From positions 145,544 to 209,543 of the IMG/VR virus record IMGVR_UViG_3300042484_002457: a stretch of DNA of 64,000 nucleotides; one strand, 5' to 3'. Under the pieces are notes generated by a model that made no database searches, was not told the origin of the DNA, and saw only the letters and a program-made list of their open reading frames with translations. Of this stretch, positions 34,880 to 43,588 are shown one piece after another. Position 1 is the stretch's first letter, and each line of letters begins with the position of its first letter. The position numbers and the translations under genes are program-made. The stretch is from a virus.

Positions 34880-35698
34880 ATGTTTTTAGCGTTAGAACAA
34901 GATTTACCCAACAATAAAATTATTCCATTGCCCCAGTTTAACAATCAAGTCAGCATTGTTAACACTGAGCAATACCGCCTTATATCCAACATTTGTCCGC
35001 ATCAGAACTCCAAAATTGCAAAATCTGCTACGGAGCATTTGCGCTGCCCTTATCATGGCATGACATTTGACTGTCAGGGCAAAGGTACCAACAACAACTA
35101 TGAATTGAAAACATGGGACACCTATCGAACACAGACCATGTTGTTTGATAAGCCTGTTGACCATTTTCCAATTGCAACGCATAACATGACCTTGGTTGAA
35201 CATCGACAAGATTATGTGAATGCATCAACGCACGTTATCATGGATGTGTTTCTTGATATTGATCATATACCTGTTGCGCATCAAGGTGTATATGACCAGG
35301 TGGGTATTCATAGCGTGGACAATGTATCGTGGACCATATTTGAGAATGGAAGCATACAATATGTACCAGCACAAGATACTGATCACATACTTGAGTCAGA
35401 CAAGATCTACAATCTTGGTGCAGTATGGATGGCTGTTTATCCCGGTAGCATGATTGAGTGGCAGCCTGGTGCATTGTTTGTAACCGTTGCATGCAAACGC
35501 GGTTTGGGCAGTGCTGTACAAGTCTACAAGTATCGGGATACCAGGTACGATCAGAACAGTTGGGATCTTAATGAACAAGTATGGGAACTGGCTTGGTCAC
35601 AAGATCGAGCACTGGCAGAAGGTATCTGCTTGCTGGCAGAAAACAACCTAGACGATTTAAAAAAACATTACAGAAACTGGATCAATCATGCTGTGTAA
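34880..35698 (+). CDS. Rieske-type non-heme iron oxygenase
   Basis: 272 residues. ISNICPHQNSKIA and LRCPYHGMTFDCQGKG give the C-x-H...C-x2-H ligands of a Rieske 2Fe-2S centre near 40-65. MDVFLDIDHIPVAHQGVYDQ near 118 resembles the D-x2-H-x3-4-H mononuclear iron site. The family hydroxylates or demethylates small substrates. It lies between folE and the PP-loop gene, so a role in tailoring the deazaguanine or a sugar is plausible but unproven. No ferredoxin reductase is seen nearby. Confidence 0.75.
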   Translation: MFLALEQDLPNNKIIPLPQFNNQVSIVNTEQYRLISNICPHQNSKIAKSATEHLRCPYHGMTFDCQGKGTNNNYELKTWDTYRTQTMLFDKPVDHFPIATHNMTLVEHRQDYVNASTHVIMDVFLDIDHIPVAHQGVYDQVGIHSVDNVSWTIFENGSIQYVPAQDTDHILESDKIYNLGAVWMAVYPGSMIEWQPGALFVTVACKRGLGSAVQVYKYRDTRYDQNSWDLNEQVWELAWSQDRALAEGICLLAENNLDDLKKHYRNWINHAV

Positions 35699-36551
35699 AG
35701 ATAACTGGATTGAGATGTCCTGGGACGGATTGCCTGCTAGACAAGGTCCTGAGAACCTGTCAGTCAATATCAATCGCAAGGCCAAAGAGCTTTTGCCCTT
35801 TGACACTGCTTGCAGTCGCGTAGCAGAAGAAATATATAGCACACATAAAAATTTATACATTGCCATGAGTGGCGGCAGTGACAGTGAAAACGTTGCCAAC
35901 ACGTTTTTACGCATGGGTATTCCGTTTACCCCAATCATGATAACATACGATGTAACTCGCCACAATGATCAAAAATTAGAAATGTGGTGGGCGCAACAAT
36001 GGTGCAAAAAACACAACATAGAACCTCTTGTAGTTGATGTGGGTAATTATGCCAACAGTAAAACAGAAAAACAATATACTTCAATTGTTAAACCGCGACT
36101 TGGCAATGGCACAGTAACTCATGGACTAATCTTAGACACTGTACAACAACTAAACGGGCATATAGTATCTGGTTTCCAACTTGAATACTATCCTGACCAC
36201 GAACAGATGGAATACCTAACACCAGTGCTGGGAAACTACAATGGCTTTGTAATGGAAGAAGCTGACCTCTATGTAGAAACCTTGGTGCCAAATCAACATC
36301 CCTGGGCGTTTTATTATTGGAACGCCGAAGTCATGGCCAGTTTTGTGTCAGAGTGGGATACTAATCTTACTATGCAGGAAAACAAAGCCAAAATTTACGG
36401 CACTGTGCATAGACCAAAATTTGTTTACCATCAAGATGTGTTTGAACCAACCATTAAAAAAATTCGAGACCGATGTAAACAGCATTGGGGAACCAGAGAT
36501 TGTGCATTGTTGGGCTCTAGAGAACAACTACTTGCACAATTACTTGGGTAA
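35688..36551 (+). CDS. PP-loop ATPase, possible QueC stand-in
   Basis: 287 residues. NLYIAMSGGSDSENVANTFL near 53-72 is the SGGxDS pyrophosphate loop of N-type ATP pyrophosphatases. It sits between FolE/Rieske and QueD, where queC is often found, but the four-Cys zinc motif of QueC is absent; only CKQHWGTRDC near the end has spaced cysteines. It could adenylate CDG or another carboxylate. More distant from the three PP-loop proteins at 52-60 kb. Overlaps the previous gene by 11 bases. Confidence 0.65.
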   Translation: MLCKDNWIEMSWDGLPARQGPENLSVNINRKAKELLPFDTACSRVAEEIYSTHKNLYIAMSGGSDSENVANTFLRMGIPFTPIMITYDVTRHNDQKLEMWWAQQWCKKHNIEPLVVDVGNYANSKTEKQYTSIVKPRLGNGTVTHGLILDTVQQLNGHIVSGFQLEYYPDHEQMEYLTPVLGNYNGFVMEEADLYVETLVPNQHPWAFYYWNAEVMASFVSEWDTNLTMQENKAKIYGTVHRPKFVYHQDVFEPTIKKIRDRCKQHWGTRDCALLGSREQLLAQLLG

Positions 36552-36632
36552 ATAGTTCTTTACAGCGGTCTTCGGTCATCATCCCGCTATACAAACTCTG
36601 CTGCCTATGCTACAATAACATAGGAGAATAAC

Positions 36633-37130
36633 ATGCAACCAGTAGTTTACAAATACACAAGTACTAAAGAATATCACGATGCGTTTCCGTGTGCTTATCG
36701 ACAATGGCGGGCCGACAGCCATTGCAATCTAATTCACGGATACAGCTTCTCAATGAAGTTCTATTTTGGCACCAACGATCTTGATGTTCGCAATTGGGCA
36801 GCTGATTACGGTGGCCTCAAGGAACTAAAGAAAATATTAGAAGACCAATTTGATCATACACTGATCGTGGCACAAGATGACCCTGAACTAGAAACCTTCA
36901 AGCTTTTACAAGAGCGCAAGATGGCCAAGATTGTTGTGTTGCCAAAGCTGGGCTGCGAAGGACTGGCTGACCAACTGTACAAGTTTGTGAACGGCATCTA
37001 TATTCCTGAAAACTGGGGACCTGGAGAAGCCGAACGCTTGTGGTGCTATCGTGTGGAAGTTCGCGAAACACAGGCAAACATGGCTTTCCGTGAAGGCCAC
37101 CGTGAATGGAACGAAGATTTATTTGCCTAA
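36633..37130 (+). CDS. queD: QueD-like 6-carboxytetrahydropterin synthase (variant)
   Basis: 165 residues. SHCNLIHGYSFSMKFYF, LKKILEDQFDHTLIV, GCEGLADQLYKFV and WCYRVEVRETQANMAF follow the QueD order (catalytic Cys, DH, E, E). Two of the three usual zinc histidines appear replaced: AaH is AYR and HGH is HGY. Either this subfamily binds metal differently or it is not a standard QueD. Sits in the deazaguanine gene set. SD AGGAG. Confidence 0.75.
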   Translation: MQPVVYKYTSTKEYHDAFPCAYRQWRADSHCNLIHGYSFSMKFYFGTNDLDVRNWAADYGGLKELKKILEDQFDHTLIVAQDDPELETFKLLQERKMAKIVVLPKLGCEGLADQLYKFVNGIYIPENWGPGEAERLWCYRVEVRETQANMAFREGHREWNEDLFA

Positions 37131-37131
37131 T

Positions 37132-37986
37132 ATGGAACAAACAGTACAAGAACCCAAATTTGACATTGCAATATTGCTGGCCACACGTGGTCGCACAGAC
37201 TCGGTAAGTCGCAGTATTCGCAGCCTAGTTGACCTTGCTGACAACATCAAAAGTGTACAAATCATGTTTGCTTTTGACAAGGATGACAGTGTGGGCCCGT
37301 CACACTTTTTGACAGACATCAAACCCATGTTGGATCAGGCTGGTGTATCATACACTGCCATGAACTTTGAACCCATGGGTTATGTGAACTTGCACAAGTA
37401 CAACAATGCCATGGCCGCAAGGACCAACAGCCGATGGTTGGTTATCTGGAATGACGACGCTGTGATGCAGACCAAGGGCTGGGACAGCAAGATCATGGGT
37501 TATCATGAGCAATTCAAGTTGCTGGCATTTCGCACACACAATCTGCATCCGTATAGTATTTTTCCAATTGTGCCAAGAAAGTGGTATGACTTGTTGGGTT
37601 ACATCAGTCCGCACCCCACACAGGATGGTTGGGTAAGTCAACAAGCATATCTGTTGGACATATATGAGCGCATTGACGTAGATGTATTGCACGACCGCTA
37701 TGACTTGACTGGCAACAACAACGACGAAACATTCCGCAATCGCCCCATGCTAGAAGGCAAACCCAACGATCCCAATGATTTTCACAGTGAGAACATGATT
37801 GATTTACGGCACCGTGATGCTGCAAAACTGGCTACATGGATGCGGGGACAAAGTATCAGTACCAAGTTCTTTGAAGCGGTGTTTGCCGGAACACAAGACC
37901 CCTGGGAAAAACTAGCCCAGAACGATGTGAATCAGTTAATGGTACAATTTGCCAACCCACACAAGCACTTCTCTGACAGTAAATAA
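37132..37986 (+). CDS. GT2-like glycosyltransferase
   Basis: 284 residues from ATG 37132. FDIAILLATRGRTDSVSRSI opens the fold and NSRWLVIWNDDAVMQTKGWD near 103-122 gives the DD metal motif; a DPNDFHSENMIDLRHRDA segment follows. Start chosen two bases after the queD stop, since the longer frame overlaps queD. May glycosylate modified DNA or virion proteins (inference). Confidence 0.65.
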   Translation: MEQTVQEPKFDIAILLATRGRTDSVSRSIRSLVDLADNIKSVQIMFAFDKDDSVGPSHFLTDIKPMLDQAGVSYTAMNFEPMGYVNLHKYNNAMAARTNSRWLVIWNDDAVMQTKGWDSKIMGYHEQFKLLAFRTHNLHPYSIFPIVPRKWYDLLGYISPHPTQDGWVSQQAYLLDIYERIDVDVLHDRYDLTGNNNDETFRNRPMLEGKPNDPNDFHSENMIDLRHRDAAKLATWMRGQSISTKFFEAVFAGTQDPWEKLAQNDVNQLMVQFANPHKHFSDSK

Positions 37987-37989
37987 CAA

Positions 37990-39990
37990 ATGAAAAACAA
38001 AATTGCCTGGGTTCAACCCAACTTTCAGCAAGGTCCCAAAGAGTTTAATGCTTATTATCTTCCTTACTCTGCAGGTGTAGTATGGAGTTACAGTCTAGCT
38101 GATCCAGCCATACGTGAACGATTTGAAGCCACTGACTGGATCTGGCGCCGAGATGCACTGGAGCCAACAGCACAACGCCTGGCACTCAATAACATTGTGA
38201 CTTTCAGTACCTATGTATGGAATCACCGCTATAACTATGAGTTGGCCCGCCGAATCAAAGAAATCAATCCCACGGTATTGACTGTGTTCGGGGGTCCTGA
38301 GCCGGCAATAACTGACCCAGATCTGTTTCGCAAAGAACCTTTCATGGACCTGGTGATCTGTTACGAAGGCGAAATCACATTCAAAAGAGTGCTGGAACAC
38401 TTTGAAACTGCTGACTGGGAATCGGTGCCAGGACTGTTGATCAATCGCAACGGTGAGGCTGTGAAAACCCAAGACGCTGAACGTATTGAAAGTCTTGAGC
38501 AGGTAGCTAGTCCTTACTTGTCGGGCATATTTGATCAAATGATGGCGGACCATCCTGAAGTAACATGGCAAGGCACCCTGGAAACCAATCGTGGTTGTCC
38601 GTTTGCCTGTACTTTTTGTGACTGGGGTAGTCTAACTTACAACAAGGTCAAGCAGTTTGAACTCACTCGAGTGTTCCACGAACTTGAATGGATGGCCCAA
38701 CGCAACTTCGATTGGATCTCAATCACCGATGCCAACTTTGGCATGTTTCCCGAACGTGATGGCATGATTGCAGACAAGATCATTGAGATGCAGGAAAAGT
38801 ACGGATCACCGCGCACCTTCTCAGTGGCCTGGGCCAAGAATCAAAAGAAGGAAGTGATTGACATTGTGAAAAAACTGCTGGATGCTCGAGGCTTCAATCA
38901 AGGTCTCACGCTGAGTGTACAGAGTCTTGACTTGGATGTGCTGGAAAATATTCGCAGAAAAAACATGGAAATGAACAAACTAAACGAAGTGTTTGAACTG
39001 TGTGATCAACGCAATATTCCTGCCTATACCGAGCTGATCCTTGGCTTGCCCGGGGAAACGTTAGAGACCTGGAAGAAAAATTTCTATGCATTGTATGATC
39101 TAAATCAGCACACTGGTATCACTGTGTTCCAAGCCCAGCTGTTGGAAAATGCTGAGATGAATCTACTACAGAAAAAACTGTTCAAGATCACTAGCCAACC
39201 AGTTACCGATTACTTTGCTGGCTCATACAGTGTGGAACACATTGAAGAAAGCATTGACGTTATAACTGGCACCAAAGACATGCCCACCCCTGTGATGTTG
39301 GATGCACAGATTTTTTCGTGGTTCCAAACTACTATGCACATCAATGGATTTGCTACTATAGTGGCCAGGTTTATCAACAAGTATCTAGGCATCAGTTACC
39401 ACAACTACTATGAAGACCTGTTTGCATATGCCATGACTCATGACTGGTTGAAGAAAGAAGCAGACGAAGCTAGAACGTATTTTTCTAACTGGATGGATAC
39501 TGGCCGGATCAACCATCCCAAGATTGGTGTGGAGATTCATGGTTGGAACATCATACATCGTACATCAATGAACATGCACCAAGAAGACCGTGTGGATGAC
39601 TTGTATGATTTCTTGGAAACTTTCTTAGAGCGTTACAACTTGCCCAAAAATCTATTAGCCAGCCTCATGCGTCTCCAACGCAGTTACTACATCAAGTATG
39701 ATGACAGAAATGCCTATCCCATGAATTTGACTCTAGACTATAATATTTGGGAATACCTCAGTTTTAACCGACCCTTGGTCAATGAACCCACAGTGTATCG
39801 TTTGGATTTTCCTGAAGACAAGACCATGAGCCTCAATAGATTTTTGGAATTGTTTTATTTTGCTCGACGTCGCAACTTTGGCAAAGCCACAGTTGATTTA
39901 GTAGGCAAAGTTGACAGCAAAGCAAGTCAGCGCGGCAAAGGTGCTGCCAAGGCACAAGGTTCATTCTCAATCAAACAACTAGCAGCCTAA
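37990..39990 (+). CDS. B12-binding-type radical SAM protein
   Basis: 666 residues. Residues 1-150 form a cobalamin-binding-like Rossmann domain (PTVLTVFGGPEPAI) without the His of the DxHxxG motif. NRGCPFACTFCDWGS near 201-215 is the CxxxCxxC cluster. ELILGLPGETLETWKKNF is the typical HemN/Elp3-like strand. The C-terminal 200 residues are family-specific, ending Lys/Ala rich. Class B-like enzymes methylate or rearrange unactivated carbons; the substrate is unknown. Joined to the SGNH gene by TAATG. Confidence 0.8.
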   Translation: MKNKIAWVQPNFQQGPKEFNAYYLPYSAGVVWSYSLADPAIRERFEATDWIWRRDALEPTAQRLALNNIVTFSTYVWNHRYNYELARRIKEINPTVLTVFGGPEPAITDPDLFRKEPFMDLVICYEGEITFKRVLEHFETADWESVPGLLINRNGEAVKTQDAERIESLEQVASPYLSGIFDQMMADHPEVTWQGTLETNRGCPFACTFCDWGSLTYNKVKQFELTRVFHELEWMAQRNFDWISITDANFGMFPERDGMIADKIIEMQEKYGSPRTFSVAWAKNQKKEVIDIVKKLLDARGFNQGLTLSVQSLDLDVLENIRRKNMEMNKLNEVFELCDQRNIPAYTELILGLPGETLETWKKNFYALYDLNQHTGITVFQAQLLENAEMNLLQKKLFKITSQPVTDYFAGSYSVEHIEESIDVITGTKDMPTPVMLDAQIFSWFQTTMHINGFATIVARFINKYLGISYHNYYEDLFAYAMTHDWLKKEADEARTYFSNWMDTGRINHPKIGVEIHGWNIIHRTSMNMHQEDRVDDLYDFLETFLERYNLPKNLLASLMRLQRSYYIKYDDRNAYPMNLTLDYNIWEYLSFNRPLVNEPTVYRLDFPEDKTMSLNRFLELFYFARRRNFGKATVDLVGKVDSKASQRGKGAAKAQGSFSIKQLAA

Positions 39991-40670
39991 TGAAGAGACT
40001 GTTCACTTTTGGGTGTAGCTTCACTAACTACAGATGGAGCACCTGGGCTGACTGTCTAGCACCCGAATTTGACTACTTTGAAAATTGGGGTCAGAGCGGC
40101 GGTGGCAACGGCTATATCATGAACTCAGTGATGGAAGCCGATCAACGCAATCGATTTGGTCCAAATGACACTGTGGTTGTGTGCTGGACCAGTCACACGC
40201 GAGATGATCGATATGCCAATCGAAAGTGGCAGACTTTGGGAAATATTTTTACTTGCCCCATATACGATCCTGCGTATTTGAAAACTCATGTTGATGATCG
40301 TGGTTACATGATACGTGATCTTGCGTATGTCAAGGCTGTAAAAACTTTATTGGAATCTCGGCCTGGACTGACCTGGAGATTTATCAGCATGACCACCTGG
40401 GGGTCAGTATCATTTTATAGTGACGCTGTTGAGCTGTATAAAGATTGTGTTGATATTATTTCCAAAGGCTACGATCAAGTGCTTTACCCCAACGGCTGGC
40501 CCAATCGAGAAGATCCACACCCTAGCCCTGCTGAGCATTTGGCCTATTTGGATGCAGTATTGCCTGGTTGGGTTACAAAACAATCTACTCGTGTTATAAT
40601 GCATGATGAAAGCGTCAATCTAAATAAAGATCCCCGTAAGTCGGGTATGGCAAAAGTAACAAGACTATGA
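39990..40670 (+). CDS. SGNH-like protein
   Basis: 226 residues. LFTFGCSFTNYRWSTWADCL (GCSFT block), ENWGQSGGGNGYIMNSVM (Gly/Asn block) and PHPSPAEHLAYLDAVL (D/H-xxH block) match the plan of the proteins at 13947, 41791 and 43585. Likely an esterase/deacylase fold; catalytic Ser inferred in GCSF. ATGA with the MazG-like gene. Confidence 0.65.
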   Translation: MKRLFTFGCSFTNYRWSTWADCLAPEFDYFENWGQSGGGNGYIMNSVMEADQRNRFGPNDTVVVCWTSHTRDDRYANRKWQTLGNIFTCPIYDPAYLKTHVDDRGYMIRDLAYVKAVKTLLESRPGLTWRFISMTTWGSVSFYSDAVELYKDCVDIISKGYDQVLYPNGWPNREDPHPSPAEHLAYLDAVLPGWVTKQSTRVIMHDESVNLNKDPRKSGMAKVTRL

Positions 40671-40942
40671 CACCACAACACAAAGAGATTCTAGATATCA
40701 CACAAGAAGAGTGTGCTGAGGTAATTGTTGCCGTCAGCAAAATTAACCGTTTTGGTCTAGACAATGTCAAGCCTGGCAAACCATTGACCAATAGGCAACA
40801 CCTGGCAGAAGAACTAGGGGACTTGCAGGCCATGATTGATTTGTGCACTGACTTCGACCTTGTGAGTCGCGAGGAGGTGCTTGCTGCTGCCAGCAACAAG
40901 ATTACCAAACTAAAACAGTGGTCAAACATTTTTAAGGACTAA
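40667..40942 (+). CDS. MazG-like nucleotide pyrophosphohydrolase
   Basis: 91 residues, all helical. TQEECAEVIVAVSKINRFGL and HLAEELGDLQAMIDLC give the EExxE...ExxD metal motif of all-alpha NTP pyrophosphatases. It may clear non-canonical nucleotides or remove unmodified dGTP-type substrates. Lies directly ahead of queE. Confidence 0.75.
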   Translation: MTPQHKEILDITQEECAEVIVAVSKINRFGLDNVKPGKPLTNRQHLAEELGDLQAMIDLCTDFDLVSREEVLAAASNKITKLKQWSNIFKD

Positions 40943-40943
40943 C

Positions 40944-41789
40944 ATGAAATTAAAAGTAAGTGAACTATTTTATTCTGCACAAGGCGAAGGCCGCTATGTA
41001 GGCGTTCCTTCAATTTTCCTCCGCACATTTGGTTGTAACTTCACCTGTTCAGGCTTTGGTTGTAAGCCTGGAGAAAAAAGCACAGGTGCTGACGAAGTTG
41101 CCAAGACTGTGCATTTATACAAGACTTTTGAAGAACTGCCATTAGTAGATACTGGCTGCGACAGCTATGCTAGTTGGCATCCAGACTTCAAACATCTAAG
41201 CCCCACATACACTCCTGAAGAACTTGTGGAAAAGATGGCAGCATTGTTGCCTAACAATAACTGGCAACAACCCAACGGCAACCCTGTACACTTGGTTATC
41301 ACTGGTGGCGAGCCATTGCTGGGCTGGCAGCGAGCATATCCTGAGTTGTTGGACCTGTTGCACGAACGTGGTTTGCGACACATTACATTTGAAACCAATG
41401 GTACTCAAGAACTCACACGTGACTTCAAACAGTATCTGGCAAACTGGCACGGTGAGATCACATTCTCAGTAAGCCCCAAGCTGAGTGTATCAGGTGAGAC
41501 TTGGGCAGATGCAATCAAGCCAGATATTGTATGGGATTACGAAACACATGGCATCACTTACTTGAAGTTTGTGGTAGACAAGATTGAAGACTTCGACGAG
41601 CTGGATCGTGCTGTGGATGAGTATCGACTGCGTGGTTTCAGTGGCCCCGTGTTCGTGATGCCAGTGGGCGGTGTGGTTAGCGTATATGACAGCAATAGAA
41701 TTCATGTTGCAGACGAAGCACTCAAACGCGGTTACTGGTATACCCCAAGATTGCATGTGGATCTTTGGGGCAATGGCTGGGGGAAATAA
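40944..41789 (+). CDS. queE: 7-carboxy-7-deazaguanine synthase
   Basis: 281 residues. ELFYSAQGEGRYVGVPSIFL followed by RTFGCNFTCSGFGC is the QueE N-terminus with a modified Cys spacing; LVITGGEPLLGW is the SAM-binding GGEP motif. Converts 6-carboxytetrahydropterin to CDG. The insertion at 55-90 between cluster and barrel is long. SD AAGGAC. Confidence 0.88.
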   Translation: MKLKVSELFYSAQGEGRYVGVPSIFLRTFGCNFTCSGFGCKPGEKSTGADEVAKTVHLYKTFEELPLVDTGCDSYASWHPDFKHLSPTYTPEELVEKMAALLPNNNWQQPNGNPVHLVITGGEPLLGWQRAYPELLDLLHERGLRHITFETNGTQELTRDFKQYLANWHGEITFSVSPKLSVSGETWADAIKPDIVWDYETHGITYLKFVVDKIEDFDELDRAVDEYRLRGFSGPVFVMPVGGVVSVYDSNRIHVADEALKRGYWYTPRLHVDLWGNGWGK

Positions 41790-41790
41790 C

Positions 41791-42498
41791 ATGTTTGATT
41801 GTGTACTGGTTAATGGTGACAGCTATTCTGCAAAGAACAGCTCGACTCATGTTTACAGCGATTTTTTAAAAAAAGAGCTAGACTTACCAGTACACAACAT
41901 AGCAGCAATTGGTGCAAACAATCAAAGAATTATAAGAAGTACGATAGAAAAAGCACTAGAGTTAAAATATCAAGGTAACATGCCATTGATATTGATTGGT
42001 TGGAGTTTTATTCGGCGTATAGAAGTTTGGTATTATGGCAACAAACCTGGAGTGTTAAATCGAATTCCAGATTCTCTAGTAGGTAACGAACATAAAAATC
42101 CAAAGTTTGTTACACTCGATGTGTTGTTGAAGGAGAACGAAGCTACCTTAGAACAGAAATGTTTAATCAACAACGACATGTTTGTACACTCACAATTGAC
42201 TAATTTTTATACCAGTCTTTTTATGCTTGCAAACACCTTAGAAGCATTGGGGCTTGAATATCGATTTTTTTCTGCTGCTAAAAACACTGAGATCCCAGTA
42301 AATAGTTTTCCCTACATTGAATCTTTACAACAAGTGCAATGGTGTATTAACAATAAGAATTTTTATCAGTTGCATAATTTTTGTGTGCTAGATTGGGCCA
42401 AAGACAATGATCCTAATGCTCATCAAGTCACTGGGCATCTAAGTACAGAAGGGCACAAAAAGTTTGCAAAATTTTTACAAGGTATTATATATGTTTGA
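41791..42498 (+). CDS. SGNH-like protein
   Basis: 235 residues from ATG 41791, one base after queE. DCVLVNGDSYSAKNSSTHVY is a true GDS block; LPVHNIAAIGANNQRII is the Gly/Asn block; VTGHLSTEGHKKFAKFL gives the terminal His. Paralogous in plan to 13947, 39990 and 43585. Confidence 0.65.
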   Translation: MFDCVLVNGDSYSAKNSSTHVYSDFLKKELDLPVHNIAAIGANNQRIIRSTIEKALELKYQGNMPLILIGWSFIRRIEVWYYGNKPGVLNRIPDSLVGNEHKNPKFVTLDVLLKENEATLEQKCLINNDMFVHSQLTNFYTSLFMLANTLEALGLEYRFFSAAKNTEIPVNSFPYIESLQQVQWCINNKNFYQLHNFCVLDWAKDNDPNAHQVTGHLSTEGHKKFAKFLQGIIYV

Positions 42499-42883
42499 TT
42501 GGTTTAAGAAAAAGCCCAAAGCAACAGCAGAGCCAAAGCCTGCTAAAGAGCCCCGCGTCAAGGCACCTGTCAAGACTGACAAGGACATTGCTACAGAAAA
42601 CAAAGAGCCTTATGTGGCCATGATCCGCATGGACATTGATCCCAACAATTTGCACCAAGGTGCATTTGAACTGGACTGGAACGATATTTTTGTAGCAAGG
42701 CTGGTCAAGGCTGGCTACATGATGAAGCCTGAAGATACTGATGCTGAAATTGTAGATCGCTGGTTCCAGAACGTGTGCAGACATGTTGTGATGGAAACAT
42801 GGGAACAAGAACAAGCCATGCGCAAATCAGGCGTATGGGTCAAGAGCACCGACATTGGTGGCGGACGAAGTGAGGTATCATGA
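42491..42883 (+). CDS. conserved-type phage protein
   Basis: 130 residues from ATG 42491 (MFDWFKKKPKATAEPKPAKE, basic linker) then a compact domain: YVAMIRMDIDPNNLHQGAFE, LDWNDIFVARLVKAGYM, DRWFQNVCRHVVMETW, ending DIGGGRSEVS. The pattern is familiar from T4-like marine phages; no function assigned. Eight-base overlap with the gene before and ATGA with the one after. Confidence 0.7.
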   Translation: MFDWFKKKPKATAEPKPAKEPRVKAPVKTDKDIATENKEPYVAMIRMDIDPNNLHQGAFELDWNDIFVARLVKAGYMMKPEDTDAEIVDRWFQNVCRHVVMETWEQEQAMRKSGVWVKSTDIGGGRSEVS

Positions 42884-43371
42884 TTTTTAACCATATTAAA
42901 GAACTCAAAGCACAAGGCAAACGAATTGGCATCACATTCAGTCAATTTGACATGCTGCATGCTGGACACATTGCCATGTTAGCCGAAGCTAAAAACCACT
43001 GCGACTATCTTATTGCAGGGCTACAAACTGACGCCAGCATTGATCGTCCGGGCATTAAAAATGCTCCAGTACAAAGCATTGTGGAGAGACAGATACAATT
43101 GAGTGCCTGTAGATTTGTAGACGAGATTGTGGTGTACACTACAGAGCGAGACTTGATTGACTTGATTCTTACCTTGCCCATTGATGTACGCATCCTGGGC
43201 CAAGAGTACGAAGACACAAATTTTACTGGACGCAACGAAGGCACCGGCCTGGGAATAGAGCATGTGTTCAACAGCAGAGATCACTCGTTCTCCAGCAGCA
43301 GCTTACGCAAACGTGCAGCAGCAGCCGAAGCTGAAAAGGAACTCTCAAATGGAACCAATAACGCCGCCTAA
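42880..43371 (+). CDS. cytidylyltransferase-like nucleotidyltransferase
   Basis: 163 residues. GITFSQFDMLHAGHIAMLAE carries the HxGH motif; VQSIVERQIQLSACRFVDEI and HSFSSSSLRKR (ISSTxIR equivalent) match the glycerol-3-phosphate cytidylyltransferase/HldE-C family. Likely activates a sugar or polyol phosphate for the glycosyltransferases nearby (inference). Confidence 0.8.
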   Translation: MIFNHIKELKAQGKRIGITFSQFDMLHAGHIAMLAEAKNHCDYLIAGLQTDASIDRPGIKNAPVQSIVERQIQLSACRFVDEIVVYTTERDLIDLILTLPIDVRILGQEYEDTNFTGRNEGTGLGIEHVFNSRDHSFSSSSLRKRAAAAEAEKELSNGTNNAA

Positions 43372-43588
43372 GACTTTCAAGGTCTATACTCTGATCAAGC
43401 AAACAGGCTTGAACATGACCTATGTGTACGGTACAGGCGCCAACATTACATTTGGGCCAGGTTTTTATCAATCAAAAGATGAAGCTGAGCAGTATCGTAC
43501 CCTAGAAGTTCTCAAAGACACTGCTAATCCAAAATCCAACTATCTTGTGTTTGAACTTGAAGTTCCTAATCCTGCATATCACGAATGA
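43349..43588 (+). CDS. small phage protein
   Basis: 79 residues from ATG 43349 (SD AAAAGGAA), starts MEPITPPKTFKVYTLIKQTG, then YQSKDEAEQYRTLEVLKDTA. A small alpha/beta protein; no family recognised. Starts inside the end of the cytidylyltransferase gene. Confidence 0.65.
   Translation: MEPITPPKTFKVYTLIKQTGLNMTYVYGTGANITFGPGFYQSKDEAEQYRTLEVLKDTANPKSNYLVFELEVPNPAYHE

Noticed and set aside
35688-36551. Direct call as QueC
   Set aside because: The PP-loop is present but the C-terminal four-cysteine zinc site that defines QueC is not.
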